This document shows positions 41,843 through 50,640 of a stretch of 64,000 nt of DNA, in pieces. Position 1 is the first letter of the stretch. Every line of letters starts with the position of its first letter. The DNA comes from Actinoplanes palleronii (lineage in GTDB: Bacteria > Actinomycetota > Actinomycetes > Mycobacteriales > Micromonosporaceae), in contig NZ_BOMS01000018.1 of assembly GCF_016862315.1 (NCBI RefSeq), positions 1 through 64,000 on the forward strand, written 5' to 3'. A program made the translations under genes and the position numbers. Below the pieces are notes generated by a model. The model was not told where the DNA came from, searched no databases, and saw only the letters and a program-made list of their open reading frames with translations.

Positions 41843-42238
41843 GTGACAGGTGAGAATTCCGTTACGGCGGCGACCGCACCCCTCGACTGGGGGGTCCGGT
41901 TGCTCTACCTGCAGTTCGCCGGGCTGGCCGCGCTCACGGCGTACCTTCTGGTCCTTGATCTGACCGGTGTCTTCGCAAACTTCGGCGTGGCGGCCTCGCT
42001 CACCGTGATGGCGGCGCTGGCCGCGGCGGCGGTCTTCCTGGTCGCGCGCGCCCTCGGGCGCCGCCAGGTCCGGGCCCGCGGCCCGGCCGTCGTGGTGCAG
42101 CTGTTCCTGCTGGCCACCGGGGGTTTCCTGCTCCAGGTCGGGCCGGTCTGGCTGGGTGTCGTGGCGCTGGTGCTGGCCGCGGTCACCGCGGTGCTGGTGC
42201 TGCTCCCGGCGAGCAGCCGAGCGTTGGGCGTCGATTAG
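41843..42238 (+). CDS. Small four-helix membrane protein of unknown function
   Basis: A 131-residue protein with four hydrophobic segments (about 15-40, 45-66, 78-97 and 99-122) joined by short basic loops (ALGRRQVRARG). No catalytic motif. GTG at 41843 is the likely start; it is divergent from the lipid kinase with 52 bp between. The next gene (GntR) starts 38 bp downstream. Confidence 0.7.
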   Translation: MTGENSVTAATAPLDWGVRLLYLQFAGLAALTAYLLVLDLTGVFANFGVAASLTVMAALAAAAVFLVARALGRRQVRARGPAVVVQLFLLATGGFLLQVGPVWLGVVALVLAAVTAVLVLLPASSRALGVD

Positions 42239-42276
42239 CGGGTCCGATCCGGCCGATCTGGGCCTAACCTGGATGA

Positions 42277-42984
42277 GTGACCGGCTCAGTGGTGCGCCCG
42301 CCCGCCTATCAGCAGCTCGCGGATGACTTGCGTGCCGACATCACGTCGGGGCGCCTGCAGCCTGGTGAACGGCTGCCACCCGAGCCCGAGCTGTGCGTGA
42401 AGATCGGTGTCAGCCGCAGCACGGTGCGCGAGGCGTTGCGCCTGCTCGCCAGCCAGCATCTGATCGTCACCACCCGCGGCGTGACCGGCGGGAGTTTCGT
42501 CGCGCACCCCGACGCGGGGCAGCTCGCCGAGGGGTTGTCGACCGGGTTCACCCTGCTCACGCACTCGGCCGGGGTCGGCCTGGCCGACCTGCTCGAGCTG
42601 CGCCGGGCGCTGGAGGTGCCGGCTGCCGGGCTGGCCGCGGTCCGGCGTACCGAATCGCATCTGGCCGAGCTGCGCGGTGCGCTCTTCGACCCGCTGATCG
42701 ACGACCTGGACACCATGCTGGCCGCGCACTCGGCGTTTCACCGGGCGCTGGCCAAGGCGACCGGGAATCCGTTGTTCGAGCTGGTCGGGCGGCCGCTCTA
42801 CCAGGCGTCCTACGGTGAGGAGCTGGTCCGTGACCTGCCCGTGGACTACTGGCACCACATCGACGCCGACCACCGGCAGTTGCTGGCCGAGCTGACCGCG
42901 CAGGATGCCTCGGCGGCCACCGGGACGGCCGTGCGGCACCTGGATTACATCGCGCTGACGACTAGTACTCCGTCCGGCGGGTGA
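42277..42984 (+). CDS. GntR-family regulator, FadR (FCD) subgroup
   Basis: A 235-residue repressor or activator. The winged helix spans about residues 10-75 (QLADDLRADITSGRLQPGERL, then VSRSTVREALRLLASQHLI, TTRGVTGGSFV). The C-terminal all-helical FCD ligand domain (about 95-225) contains LLELRRALEVPAAGLAAVRR and metal-binding Asp/His residues (HSAFHRALAKATGNPLF, DADHRQLL). The ligand is probably a carboxylic acid; the target is unknown. The 3' end overlaps the convergent anti-sigma ATPase gene by 23 bp. Confidence 0.87.
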   Translation: MTGSVVRPPAYQQLADDLRADITSGRLQPGERLPPEPELCVKIGVSRSTVREALRLLASQHLIVTTRGVTGGSFVAHPDAGQLAEGLSTGFTLLTHSAGVGLADLLELRRALEVPAAGLAAVRRTESHLAELRGALFDPLIDDLDTMLAAHSAFHRALAKATGNPLFELVGRPLYQASYGEELVRDLPVDYWHHIDADHRQLLAELTAQDASAATGTAVRHLDYIALTTSTPSGG

Positions 42985-43369
42985 GCAGCCGGATCGTCGC
43001 GTGCTGCCCGTTCGCCTCGGCGGACGCCGAGGTGGTGAGCGCGGTCAGCACCTTCCACGCGAAGGACGACTCGGAGGGCAGCCGGGCGCCTCGGACCGTG
43101 GAGACGGTCACCTCGACGGTGAGCGCGTCGTCGGTCACCGCGAACCGGCATTCCAGCTCGGCGCCGCGGGTGGCGATGGCCAGCAGCATGGCGCAGGCCT
43201 CGTCCACGGCGATGCGCAGGTCCTCGATCTCGTCGAGGGCGAAGTGCAGGCGGGCCGCGAGGCCGGCGGTGGCCGTCCGGAGCACGCCGAGATAACCGCC
43301 GTCGGCCGGAACCGTCAGCAGGACGACGTCGTCTCCGACCTCCGGCTCCGCGTGGGTCAGCTGAGTCAC
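42962..43369 (-). CDS. RsbW-like anti-sigma regulatory ATPase
   Basis: A 135-residue GHKL-fold protein of the serine-kinase anti-sigma type. The N-box IEDLRIAVDEACAMLLAIA has the catalytic Glu, but the usual Asn is replaced (EACAMLL rather than EAVTNAI), and the G-boxes are weak (RGARLPSESSFAWKVLTAL). This is seen in the mycobacterial RsbW/UsfX group, which binds a SigF-type sigma factor. No sigma-B/F gene lies next to it, so its partner is elsewhere. ATG at 43369; GGAGGA 6 bases upstream. Confidence 0.82.
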   Translation of the reverse strand: MTQLTHAEPEVGDDVVLLTVPADGGYLGVLRTATAGLAARLHFALDEIEDLRIAVDEACAMLLAIATRGAELECRFAVTDDALTVEVTVSTVRGARLPSESSFAWKVLTALTTSASAEANGQHATIRLLTRRTEY

Positions 43370-43443
43370 TTGAACTCTCCTCCGGTCGGTCTCCCGGTCT
43401 CCGTGCTTGCAGACTCTAACCGGTTACAGCCAGTGACGGGAGC

Positions 43444-43473
43444 GGCCGGCACGCCTCGGTGGGCGTACCGGCC
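43444..43473 (-). terminator. Hairpin after sodN
   Basis: GGCCGGCACGCC and GGCGTACCGGCC pair with one mismatch around a 6-base loop, 10 bp after the sodN stop codon on the minus strand. There is no T-run. Confidence 0.55.
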
Positions 43474-43482
43474 ACAGGCACG

Positions 43483-43887
43483 TCAGGCCTGCTTGGTCTC
43501 CCAGAAGATCTTGGTGATCTCCTCGATCTTGCCGAGCAGCTGGTCGGCGACAGCGACGTCCACCGAGCCCTTGGCGCCGGACGCGCCGGCGAGCTTGGTG
43601 GCCTCGTTGAACAGCTGGTGCAGCTGCGGGTACTTCTCGAAGTGCGGGGCCTTGAAGTAGTCGGTCCACAGCACCCACAGGTGGTGCTTGACCAGCTCGG
43701 CCCGCTGCTCCTTGATCAGGATCGCCCGGGTGCGGAACTCGGGGTCGGTGTTCGCCGCGTACTTCTCGGCGATGGCCTTGACCGACTCGGCCTCGATCCG
43801 GGCCTGAGCCGGGTCGTAGACGCCACACGGCAGGTCGCAGTGCGCGCTGACGACGGTGCTAGGCATGAGGAAACGCGGAAGTCGCAT
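43483..43887 (-). CDS. sodN: Nickel superoxide dismutase
   Basis: A 134-residue proenzyme. Cleavage before His16 exposes the nickel hook HCDLPCGVYDP, in which mature His1, Cys2 and Cys6 are the Ni ligands. The helical remainder is typical. The short leader (15 residues, MRLPRFLMPSTVVSA) must be removed by SodX, encoded divergently 88 bp away. It is cytoplasmic in Streptomyces. GGAGGAG lies 8 bases before the ATG. Nickel control through Nur is known elsewhere, but no clear Nur box was recognised here. Confidence 0.97.
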   Translation of the reverse strand: MRLPRFLMPSTVVSAHCDLPCGVYDPAQARIEAESVKAIAEKYAANTDPEFRTRAILIKEQRAELVKHHLWVLWTDYFKAPHFEKYPQLHQLFNEATKLAGASGAKGSVDVAVADQLLGKIEEITKIFWETKQA

Positions 43888-43975
43888 CAGGACTACTCCT
43901 CCATTAAGTTTGCGATGATCCAGGACTGACAGTACCCCTTACATCCCGGGCCTAACGCGACGGAGGCTTGATGCC

Positions 43976-44284
43976 TTGAGGTGGCAGTTACCACTGTTCG
44001 CCGTCTTGGTGAGCGGCCCGTCCATGGCACCGGTGCTGCGCCACGGCGATGCTCTGATCGTTCGTCGCGGCGCGACGGTAAGGACCGGCGACATCGTGGT
44101 CGCACGCTTCCGTTCCCGCCCCGGCCTGCTCGTCGTTAAGCGGGTGGTGCGGGAACAGGACGGCGGCTGGTGGCTGGAGGGGGACAACACTTTCGTCCAG
44201 GACGACTCGAGGTCGTACGGGGTGGCGGATGTCATCGGGCGTGTGTTGTTTCGCTACTACCCCGGCCCCTGGCGATTAAGTTAG
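43976..44284 (+). CDS. sodX: Nickel-SOD maturation protease SodX (S26 family)
   Basis: A 102-residue signal-peptidase-like protease. The Ser16 nucleophile lies in VSGPSMAPVL and the general-base Lys55 in LLVVKRVVRE, followed by the family GDN motif (LEGDNTFVQDDSRSYG). It removes the SodN propeptide so the N-terminal His can bind Ni. The start appears to be TTG 43976, 9 bases after CGGAGG. A minimal ORF ATG-CCT-TGA (43971-43979) overlaps this TTG, so re-initiation may control it. Confidence 0.92.
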   Translation: MRWQLPLFAVLVSGPSMAPVLRHGDALIVRRGATVRTGDIVVARFRSRPGLLVVKRVVREQDGGWWLEGDNTFVQDDSRSYGVADVIGRVLFRYYPGPWRLS

Positions 44285-44422
44285 TCTCCAGTATCCCCAG
44301 CGCACACCCGCGCTGCGGTCGCTTTCCCGGGTGACCCCCGCATCGCACCGCCCCCTGGCGCATACTCGCGACCAGGTAGTGCAGGTGCCACGTATCAATG
44401 TCGATGCCGTGTGGAGTTCACC

Positions 44423-45655
44423 GTGTCTTTCTTCAGTTTCGAGCTCGATCCTGCCCTCGCCGCCGATCCGGTCTTCGACCTGCACCGCCGGGGCAAGATG
44501 ACGATGAGCGCGACCATCCCCCTGGCCAGCCGGGACGACCTGTCGCTGGCGTACACCCCGGGTGTCGCCCGGGTCTGTGAGGCCATCGCCGAGGACGAGT
44601 CGCTCTACCCCGACTACACCTGGACCGCGAACACCGTCGCCGTCGTCACCGACGGCTCCGCGGTGCTCGGCCTGGGCAACATCGGGCCCAAGGCCGCGAT
44701 GCCCGTCATGGAGGGCAAGGCGATCCTGTTCAAGCAGTTCGGCGGGGTCGACTCGATCCCGATCTGCCTGGACACCCAGGACGTCGAGGGGATCATCGCG
44801 ACGGTCAAGGCGATGGCCCCGTCGTTCGGCGGGATCAACCTGGAGGACATCAGCGCGCCGCGCTGTTTCGAGATCGAGCGCCGCCTCGACGCCGAGCTCG
44901 ACATCCCGGTCTTCCACGACGACCAGCACGGCACCGCGGTGGTCACGCTCGCCGCGCTGCGCAACGCGGCCGCGCTGCTCGGGCGGACCTTCGCCGACCT
45001 GCGCGTGGTCGTCAGCGGCGCCGGCGCGGCCGGTGCCGCGATCACCAACACCCTGATCGCGGCCGGCGTCCAGGGCGCCAACATGATCGTCGTCGACTCC
45101 CGGGGGATCATCCACGGCGAGCGCGGCGCCCTCGGCGGGATGAAGGCGGAGCTCGCCGCGACGACGAACATCTCCGGCCGTACCGGCGGCATCACCGAGG
45201 CCCTGATCGGCGCGGACGTCCTGGTCGGGGTGTCCGGCGGCACCATCGCGGAGGAGGCCCTGGCCGGCATGGCGCCGGGCGCGATCATCTTCGCGCTGGC
45301 CAACCCGACGCCGGAGGTCCTGCCCGCGGTCGCCCACAAGTACGCGGCGATCGTCGCGACCGGCCGCAGCGACTTCCCCAACCAGATCAACAACGTGCTC
45401 GCGTTCCCGGGGATCTTCCGTGGCGCCCTGGACGTGCGCGCCTCGACGATCACCGCGGGGATGAAGGTGGCCGCGGCCGACGCGATCGCCGCGATCGTCG
45501 CGGACGAGCTGCGTCCGGAAGCGATCGTTCCGTCGCCGCTCGACCCGCGGGTCGCTCCGGCGGTGGCGGCGGCTGTCGCGGCGGCTGCTGTCCGGGACGG
45601 GGTGGCTCGGCGACTTCCGGCGGCCGCGCCGGTCCAGGTTCGTCAGACGGTCTGA
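44423..45655 (+). CDS. NAD(P)-dependent malic enzyme
   Basis: A 410-residue enzyme converting malate to pyruvate and CO2, linking the TCA cycle to pyruvate. Conserved motifs are AYTPGVARVCEAI, TDGSAVLGLGNIGPKAAMPVMEGKA split over the substrate loop, FHDDQHGTAVV (metal ligands) and VVSGAGAAGAAI (nucleotide fold). It lacks the phosphotransacetylase-like extension of long malic enzymes. GTG at 44423 is preferred since GGAG lies 7 bases upstream; GTG 44411 adds four residues. NAD or NADP preference cannot be read. Confidence 0.93.
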   Translation: MSFFSFELDPALAADPVFDLHRRGKMTMSATIPLASRDDLSLAYTPGVARVCEAIAEDESLYPDYTWTANTVAVVTDGSAVLGLGNIGPKAAMPVMEGKAILFKQFGGVDSIPICLDTQDVEGIIATVKAMAPSFGGINLEDISAPRCFEIERRLDAELDIPVFHDDQHGTAVVTLAALRNAAALLGRTFADLRVVVSGAGAAGAAITNTLIAAGVQGANMIVVDSRGIIHGERGALGGMKAELAATTNISGRTGGITEALIGADVLVGVSGGTIAEEALAGMAPGAIIFALANPTPEVLPAVAHKYAAIVATGRSDFPNQINNVLAFPGIFRGALDVRASTITAGMKVAAADAIAAIVADELRPEAIVPSPLDPRVAPAVAAAVAAAAVRDGVARRLPAAAPVQVRQTV

Positions 45656-45963
45656 GCTGCTGGTTCTTCCGGTTCTATCGGATTTGTTGCGCGCCGCTTC
45701 GCCTGTTGGGCGGGGCGGCGCGTCCCTTCCGGCGGGGCGGGCGCCTTCCGGTCCTTCCCGGGCCGTGGCGCGGTTTTTTGGGTACGGGCGGTGGCTGCGG
45801 TCGGCGGGCCGGTTGCGGTCGTCGCCGGTCCGGATCCGGTCTCTTCGGTACGCGGGTGGTCGCGGTCGGCTGTCCGCTTCCGGTCTCTTCCGGTACGGCC
45901 GACGCCGTGACGCGGGCTGATCGACAGCAGGCGCGGGCGGCCGGTGGGGTTTAGGGTCGGCTC
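45656..45963. other. Gap with low-complexity CCGGT-rich sequence
   Basis: A 308-bp gap without a supported gene. It is rich in short TTCCGGT/GGTACG motifs (for example TTCCGGTCTCTTCCGGTACG near 45878-45897). No terminator hairpin or promoter was convincing. Confidence 0.5.
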
Positions 45964-46905
45964 ATGCGCGCCGCCTATGTCTCCTCGCTCCAGCCCGACG
46001 CGCCGCTGAGCGGCCTGACCGTCGGTGACCTGCCCTTCTCCGCGCCGGACGGCTGGGTGCCGGTCACGGTCCGGGCGAGTTCCCTCAACCAGCACGACAT
46101 CTGGTCGCTGCGCGGGGTGGGACTGCCCGCTGACCGCCTCCCGATGACGCTCGGCTGCGACGCGGCCGGCGTGACCCCGGACGGCGACCCGGTCCTGGTC
46201 TTCCCGGTGGTCGAGGACAAGGCCGACCCCCGCGGCTATTCGCTCTTCTCCGAGCGGCACCCCGGCACGCTCGCCGAACAGGTCGCCGCACCGCGGGAGA
46301 ACCTGCTCCCGATCCCGGAAGGGGTGCCGTTCGCCGAGGCGGCGTGCCTGCCGACGGCCTGGCTCACGGCGTACCACATGCTGGTGACCCGCGGTCGTGC
46401 CGCGGACGCCGGAGCCGTGCTGGTCCAGGGCGCCGGCGGGGGTGTCGCCACCGCCGCGGTCGCTCTCGGTGTCGCCCTCGGCAAGCGGGTCTATGCCACC
46501 AGCCGTGACCAGTGGAAACGCGACCGGGTCGCCGAGCTGGGCGCGATCGCCCTGGAACCCGGCGTCCGCCTCCCGGAACGCGTCGACGTGGTGATCGAAT
46601 CCGTCGGCGAGCCGACCTTCGAGCACTCGATGAAGTGCGCCGCCCCGGGCGCCCGCATCGTGGTCTGCGGCGCCACCGGCGGCCACCTGGCCCGGATCGA
46701 CCTGCGCCGGGTCTTCGCCATGCAGCTGGAGATCCTCGGCAGCAGCATGGGCACCCCGGCCGAACTCGCCGAACTCCTCCGCCTCTGCGCCACCGGCCAG
46801 ATCCGCCCGGTGATCGACTCCACCTACCCGTTCGACGCGATCCCGGACGCGTTCACCCGCCTCTCCTCCGGCGACGTCTTCGGCAAGGTCGTCATCGAGC
46901 ACTGA
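45964..46905 (+). CDS. Zinc-independent quinone oxidoreductase/alcohol dehydrogenase (MDR family)
   Basis: A 313-residue medium-chain dehydrogenase. The N-terminal GroES-like domain has SSLNQHDIWSLRGVG and LGCDAAGVT; the catalytic zinc Cys-His-Glu set of true alcohol dehydrogenases is not evident. The Rossmann domain shows VLVQGAGGGVATAAVALG, and the end reads DVFGKVVIEH. It is therefore likely an NADPH-dependent quinone or enone reductase. The substrate is unknown. It is a monocistron between the malic enzyme gap and a small membrane protein gene. Confidence 0.87.
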   Translation: MRAAYVSSLQPDAPLSGLTVGDLPFSAPDGWVPVTVRASSLNQHDIWSLRGVGLPADRLPMTLGCDAAGVTPDGDPVLVFPVVEDKADPRGYSLFSERHPGTLAEQVAAPRENLLPIPEGVPFAEAACLPTAWLTAYHMLVTRGRAADAGAVLVQGAGGGVATAAVALGVALGKRVYATSRDQWKRDRVAELGAIALEPGVRLPERVDVVIESVGEPTFEHSMKCAAPGARIVVCGATGGHLARIDLRRVFAMQLEILGSSMGTPAELAELLRLCATGQIRPVIDSTYPFDAIPDAFTRLSSGDVFGKVVIEH

Positions 46906-47028
46906 CCCCGCCGGTCCGGGCCAACCCTTTCCGGTACGACGGCGCCGCCCCGCCCGACGGCAGCCCAGCTGGCGCTGAGGGTCGTCTCACGGCGGCCGAG
47001 GCAGCCGCCGGCACCAGCCGAGTGGGTT

Positions 47029-47083
47029 CGGCTGGTTCCCGGGGGTGCCTCGACCACCGTGAGGCACCCCGGAGAGCCAGCCG
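47029..47083. repeat. 55-bp palindrome, copy D (best-conserved)
   Basis: CGGCTGG and CCAGCCG outer arms, with a perfect 10-bp inner pair GGGGTGCCTC (47042-47051) and GAGGCACCCC (47061-47070). It lies in the 256-bp gap between the oxidoreductase gene and a small membrane protein gene. Confidence 0.9.
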
Positions 47084-47161
47084 GGGTGGGGACGCACACG
47101 TTGTCCGTCGGGTGGGTGGTGCCTTGGCGCGGACGTGCGTTATGTGGCTAGGGTCGTGCGC

Positions 47162-47317
47162 ATGTCTGACAACAGCGTCGACCCGAGCGGCAACACCGAG
47201 GCGTTCCGGGCTTTCACCGGTCCACCGGAGTCCGCGGCGCCGTCCAAGGCGCCCTACGTGATCGGCGGCGTGGTCGCCGTCGCCCTGATCGTGCTGATCG
47301 CCTGGCTGGCCCTCTGA
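47162..47317 (+). CDS. Small single-helix membrane protein
   Basis: A 51-residue protein. The hydrophilic N-terminal half (SDNSVDPSGNTEAF) is followed by one C-terminal transmembrane helix (about 32-50, YVIGGVVAVALIVLIAWLAL). No family is recognised. A strong hairpin follows. It starts within the CGC-ATG context with no strong Shine-Dalgarno, so the call is moderate. Confidence 0.6.
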   Translation: MSDNSVDPSGNTEAFRAFTGPPESAAPSKAPYVIGGVVAVALIVLIAWLAL

Positions 47318-47333
47318 CGGGCTTGCACCGCAG

Positions 47334-47388
47334 AACGCCACGAGGCCGGCCCGTGCGAGATCGCGGGACCGGCCTTGTGGCGTTTTCT
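47334..47388. terminator. Bidirectional terminator between small membrane protein and ackA
   Basis: AACGCCACGAGGCCGG (47334-47349) pairs with CCGGCCTTGTGGCGTT (47369-47384) with one mismatch, followed by TTCT. It is flanked by convergent stop codons. Confidence 0.85.
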
Positions 47389-47390
47389 GA

Positions 47391-48500
47391 TCAGAGCGAG
47401 AGCGCGCGGCGGGACTCGTCGGCGATCTCCAGCTCCTCCTCGGTGGGTACGACGCAGACCGTGATCGGCGCGCCGGGCGGGGAGATGATCAGAGCGTTGG
47501 CCCGGTTGCGGGCCTCGTCGATCCGGATACCGAGGGGTTCCAGGCCGGACAGGGCGGCCGCCCGGACCTCGGGGGAGTTCTCGCCGACACCGGCGGTGAA
47601 CGTGATCGCGTCGACCCGGCCGAGCACGGCCAGGTAGGCGCCGACGTACTCGCGCAGGCGGCGGGTGTAGACGGCGAAGGCCAGCACCGCGTCCGGGTCG
47701 CCGGAGGTGACGCGCTCCTGGACCTCGCGCATGTCGTTGGCGCCGGTCAGGCCGAGCATGCCGCCGTGCCGGGTGAGGGACTCCTCGATCTCGTCGAGGG
47801 ACATGCCGGCCTCGCGGTGCAGGTGGAACACCAGGCTCGGGTCGATGTCACCCGACCGGGTGCCCATCACCAGGCCGCTGAGCGGGGTCATCCCCATCGA
47901 GGTGGCCACGCACCGGCCGCCCCGGACCGCGGCGGCGCTGGCGCCGTTGCCCAGGTGCAGGGTGATCACGTTGGTCTCGGCCGCCGGTGTGCCGAGGACC
48001 CGGGCGGTCTCCCGGGAGACGTACGCGTGCGACGTCCCGTGGAAGCCGTACCGCCGCAGGCCGTAGCGCTCGGCCAGGTCGCGGTCGACGGCCCAGAGCA
48101 CACCCTCCGGCGGGATGGTGGAGTGGAACGCGGTGTCGAAGACGGCTACCTGCGGCACCTCCGGCAGCAGCTTGCGGGCCACCCGGATGCCGGTCAGCGC
48201 GCCCGGGTTGTGCAGCGGCGCCAGCGGGATCAGCTCCTCGACCGCGGCCACCACCTCGTCGGTGATCACCGTGGACGTGGTGAACCGCTCGCCGCCGTGC
48301 ACCACCCGGTGCCCGACCGCGGCCAGCCCGCTCAGGTCGAGCCGGTCCATCAGCGTCCGCAGCGCCTCGTCGTGGTCGGCCGCGTCGCCGCCGGACTCGC
48401 CGATCCGCTGGACCAGGCCCTTGGCCAGCACGTCGCTGCCGTCGTAGAGGCGGTAGCGGACCGACGAGGAGCCGCAGTTGAGCACGAGCACCCGGGTCAT
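47391..48500 (-). CDS. ackA: Acetate kinase
   Basis: A 369-residue enzyme interconverting acetate and acetyl phosphate with ATP. Family motifs: VLVLNCGSSSVRYRLYDG at the N terminus, HRVVHGGERF (substrate loop with His/Arg), FHGTSHAYVS and HLGNGASAAAV (phosphate loops), and FTAGVGENSPEVR near the C terminus. ATG 48500 overlaps the pta stop (ATGA), so the two are coupled. It acts with Pta in overflow and acetate metabolism. Slightly short, but complete. Confidence 0.96.
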   Translation of the reverse strand: MTRVLVLNCGSSSVRYRLYDGSDVLAKGLVQRIGESGGDAADHDEALRTLMDRLDLSGLAAVGHRVVHGGERFTTSTVITDEVVAAVEELIPLAPLHNPGALTGIRVARKLLPEVPQVAVFDTAFHSTIPPEGVLWAVDRDLAERYGLRRYGFHGTSHAYVSRETARVLGTPAAETNVITLHLGNGASAAAVRGGRCVATSMGMTPLSGLVMGTRSGDIDPSLVFHLHREAGMSLDEIEESLTRHGGMLGLTGANDMREVQERVTSGDPDAVLAFAVYTRRLREYVGAYLAVLGRVDAITFTAGVGENSPEVRAAALSGLEPLGIRIDEARNRANALIISPPGAPITVCVVPTEEELEIADESRRALSL

Positions 48501-50569
48501 TTCGCTCCCGCCTGAATCGCCGTGATGGCGACCGTGTTGATGATGTCCTTGACCGTCGCGCCGCGGGACAGGTCGTTCACCGGACGGCGCAGGCCCTGCA
48601 TGACCGGGCCGACCGCGACCGCGTTCGCCGAGCGCTGCACGGCCTTGTAGGTGTTGTTGCCGGTGTTCAGGTCGGGGAAGACGAACACCGTCGCCTGGCC
48701 GGCCACCGTGCTGCCGGGCAGTTTGGCGGCCGCGACCGCCGGGTCGATCGCCGCGTCGTACTGGATCGGGCCCTCGACCGGCAGGTCCGGGCGGCGTTCC
48801 CGGACCAGCGCGGTGGCCGCCGCGACCTTCTCCACGTCGGCGCCCGCGCCGGACTTGCCGGTCGAATAGGAGAGCATCGCGACCCGCGGCTCGATGCCGA
48901 ACGCGGCCGCGGTCGTCGCCGAGGAGAGCGCGATGTCGGCGAGCTGGGCGGCGTCCGGGTCGGGGTTGACCGCGCAGTCGCCGTAGACCAGCACCCGGTC
49001 GGCCAGCAGCATGAAGAACACGCTGGACGCCACGGACACCTCCGGGACCGTCTTGATGATCTCGAAGGCCGGGCGGATGGTGGCGGCCGTGGTGTGCACC
49101 GAGCCGGAGACCATGCCGTCGGCATAACCCGAGGCCACCATCATGGTGCCGAAGTAGTTGACGTCGCGGACCACGTCGTAGGCCAGCTCCAGGGTGACCG
49201 CCCGGCCCTTGCGGATCTCGGCGTAGCGGGCCGCGAAGTCGTCCCGCCACGGGCTGGTGGCCGGGTCGATCAGCCGGGCGTCACCGAGGTCGACACCCAG
49301 CTCCCGGGCCCGGCGGGTGATCTCGTCGGGGTCGCCGAGCAGGGTCAGGCCGGCCACCCCGCGGCGCAGCAGGGTCTCGGTGGCGCGCAGGATCCGCTCC
49401 TCGGTGCCCTCCGGGAGCACCAGGTGGCGGCGGTCGGCGCGGGCCCGGTCGATCAGGTCGTTCTCGAACATCAGCGGGGTGACCTTGGACGAGCGGGCCA
49501 CGTCGAGCACCGTGGAGAGCGCCGCGGTGTCCACGTTCGCCTCGAAGACGCCGAGCGCGGCCTGCACCTTGCGGGGCGTGCCGAGCCGGGCCTCGACCCG
49601 GTCGGAGGCGGCGATCGTGTGGAAGCTGTCGGACTTGGTGACCAGCATCGCGAGGCCGGTGTTGAGCCGCTCGATGACCTGCACCACGCGCGGGTCGGGC
49701 GGTTCGCCCAGGGTCAGCACCAGCCCGGCCAGGGTGACCGTGCCGGCCGCGTGCGCGGCGCTCGCGGCCACCAGCAGGTCGGCCCGGTCGCCCGGGGTGA
49801 TCAGCAGCGCCCCGTCGGTCAGGTGCGCCAGGACGGTGGGCACGTGCGCCGCGCCGACGACGTAGTCGAGCACGTCGCGGTCGAGGGCGCCGGGGGTGCC
49901 GGAGAGGACCGTGGCGTCCAGCGCGTCGGCGACCTCACCGACCGTCGGTGCGGCCAGGACCGGGAACTCCGGGATCGCCCAGAACGGCACCGGAAGGCCC
50001 GGCGCCGGGCCGCCCGAGGCGGCCGGCGGCACCCGGTTGGCGATCACCGCGGCGACCGTCGCGCCGAGGTCGGCGAGTGAGTGGTACGCACTGCGCACCG
50101 CCCCGGCGAGGGACTCCCCGCTCCGGCCCTCGCCGCTCACCACCGGGATCACCACGCTGCCGAACTCGGTCGCGAGCCGGGCGTTGAAGGCCAGCTCGCG
50201 GGGGAGTTCGTCGCGGCCCTCGTCGCTGTTGTCGGAGAAGTCGCTGCCGATGATCACGACGGCGGTGCTCAGCCGCTCGACCGCGCGGTACCGCTCGACG
50301 ATCCGGCCGATCAGCTCCTCGCGCTTGCCGTCGGCGATCAGCGCGGATGCCTCGGCCATGGTGACGCCGAACGAGTCCGCCGCGGGCACCGGCCCCGGAT
50401 AGCGCTCCTGCAGCGACGTCACCAGGGGGTCGCTGCCGGCGCCCGAGACCAGCGGCCGGAACACCGACACCCCGGCCACCTGCCGGGACAGCAGCTCCAC
50501 GATCCCCAGGGCGACAGCGCCCTTGCCGACACTCGGGCCCAAGCCCATTACATAGACACTGCGCGCCAC
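48497..50569 (-). CDS. pta: Phosphate acetyltransferase (long form)
   Basis: A 690-residue enzyme interconverting acetyl-CoA and acetyl phosphate. Three parts are seen: an N-terminal P-loop-like domain (GLGPSVGKGAVALG, about 9-22; the Walker Ser/Thr is replaced), a DRTGG domain (about 215-330) and the C-terminal PTA catalytic domain (about 360-690; GTEERILRATETLL, YGDCAVNPDPDAAQLADIA, VFPDLNTGNNTYKAVQRSA). GTG at 50569 is the start. The N-terminal domains regulate PTA in E. coli. It is followed by ackA with an ATGA overlap. Confidence 0.95.
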   Translation of the reverse strand: MARSVYVMGLGPSVGKGAVALGIVELLSRQVAGVSVFRPLVSGAGSDPLVTSLQERYPGPVPAADSFGVTMAEASALIADGKREELIGRIVERYRAVERLSTAVVIIGSDFSDNSDEGRDELPRELAFNARLATEFGSVVIPVVSGEGRSGESLAGAVRSAYHSLADLGATVAAVIANRVPPAASGGPAPGLPVPFWAIPEFPVLAAPTVGEVADALDATVLSGTPGALDRDVLDYVVGAAHVPTVLAHLTDGALLITPGDRADLLVAASAAHAAGTVTLAGLVLTLGEPPDPRVVQVIERLNTGLAMLVTKSDSFHTIAASDRVEARLGTPRKVQAALGVFEANVDTAALSTVLDVARSSKVTPLMFENDLIDRARADRRHLVLPEGTEERILRATETLLRRGVAGLTLLGDPDEITRRARELGVDLGDARLIDPATSPWRDDFAARYAEIRKGRAVTLELAYDVVRDVNYFGTMMVASGYADGMVSGSVHTTAATIRPAFEIIKTVPEVSVASSVFFMLLADRVLVYGDCAVNPDPDAAQLADIALSSATTAAAFGIEPRVAMLSYSTGKSGAGADVEKVAAATALVRERRPDLPVEGPIQYDAAIDPAVAAAKLPGSTVAGQATVFVFPDLNTGNNTYKAVQRSANAVAVGPVMQGLRRPVNDLSRGATVKDIINTVAITAIQAGAK

Positions 50570-50640
50570 GTGCTCAACCTACCGGCCCGGGTCGGCCCCC
50601 GCCGGGCCGAAGGTCCCCCGGCCGAGGAGCCCATCGGCCC

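Noticed and set aside
42286..42939. A 217-codon minus-strand frame opposite the GntR gene
   Set aside because: Antisense to a clear GntR/FCD protein, with a Gln/Arg-rich translation.
43888..43975. A Nur (nickel regulator) box between sodN and sodX
   Set aside because: No TTGCAA-type paired repeat was clear; only a single TTTGCGAT was seen.
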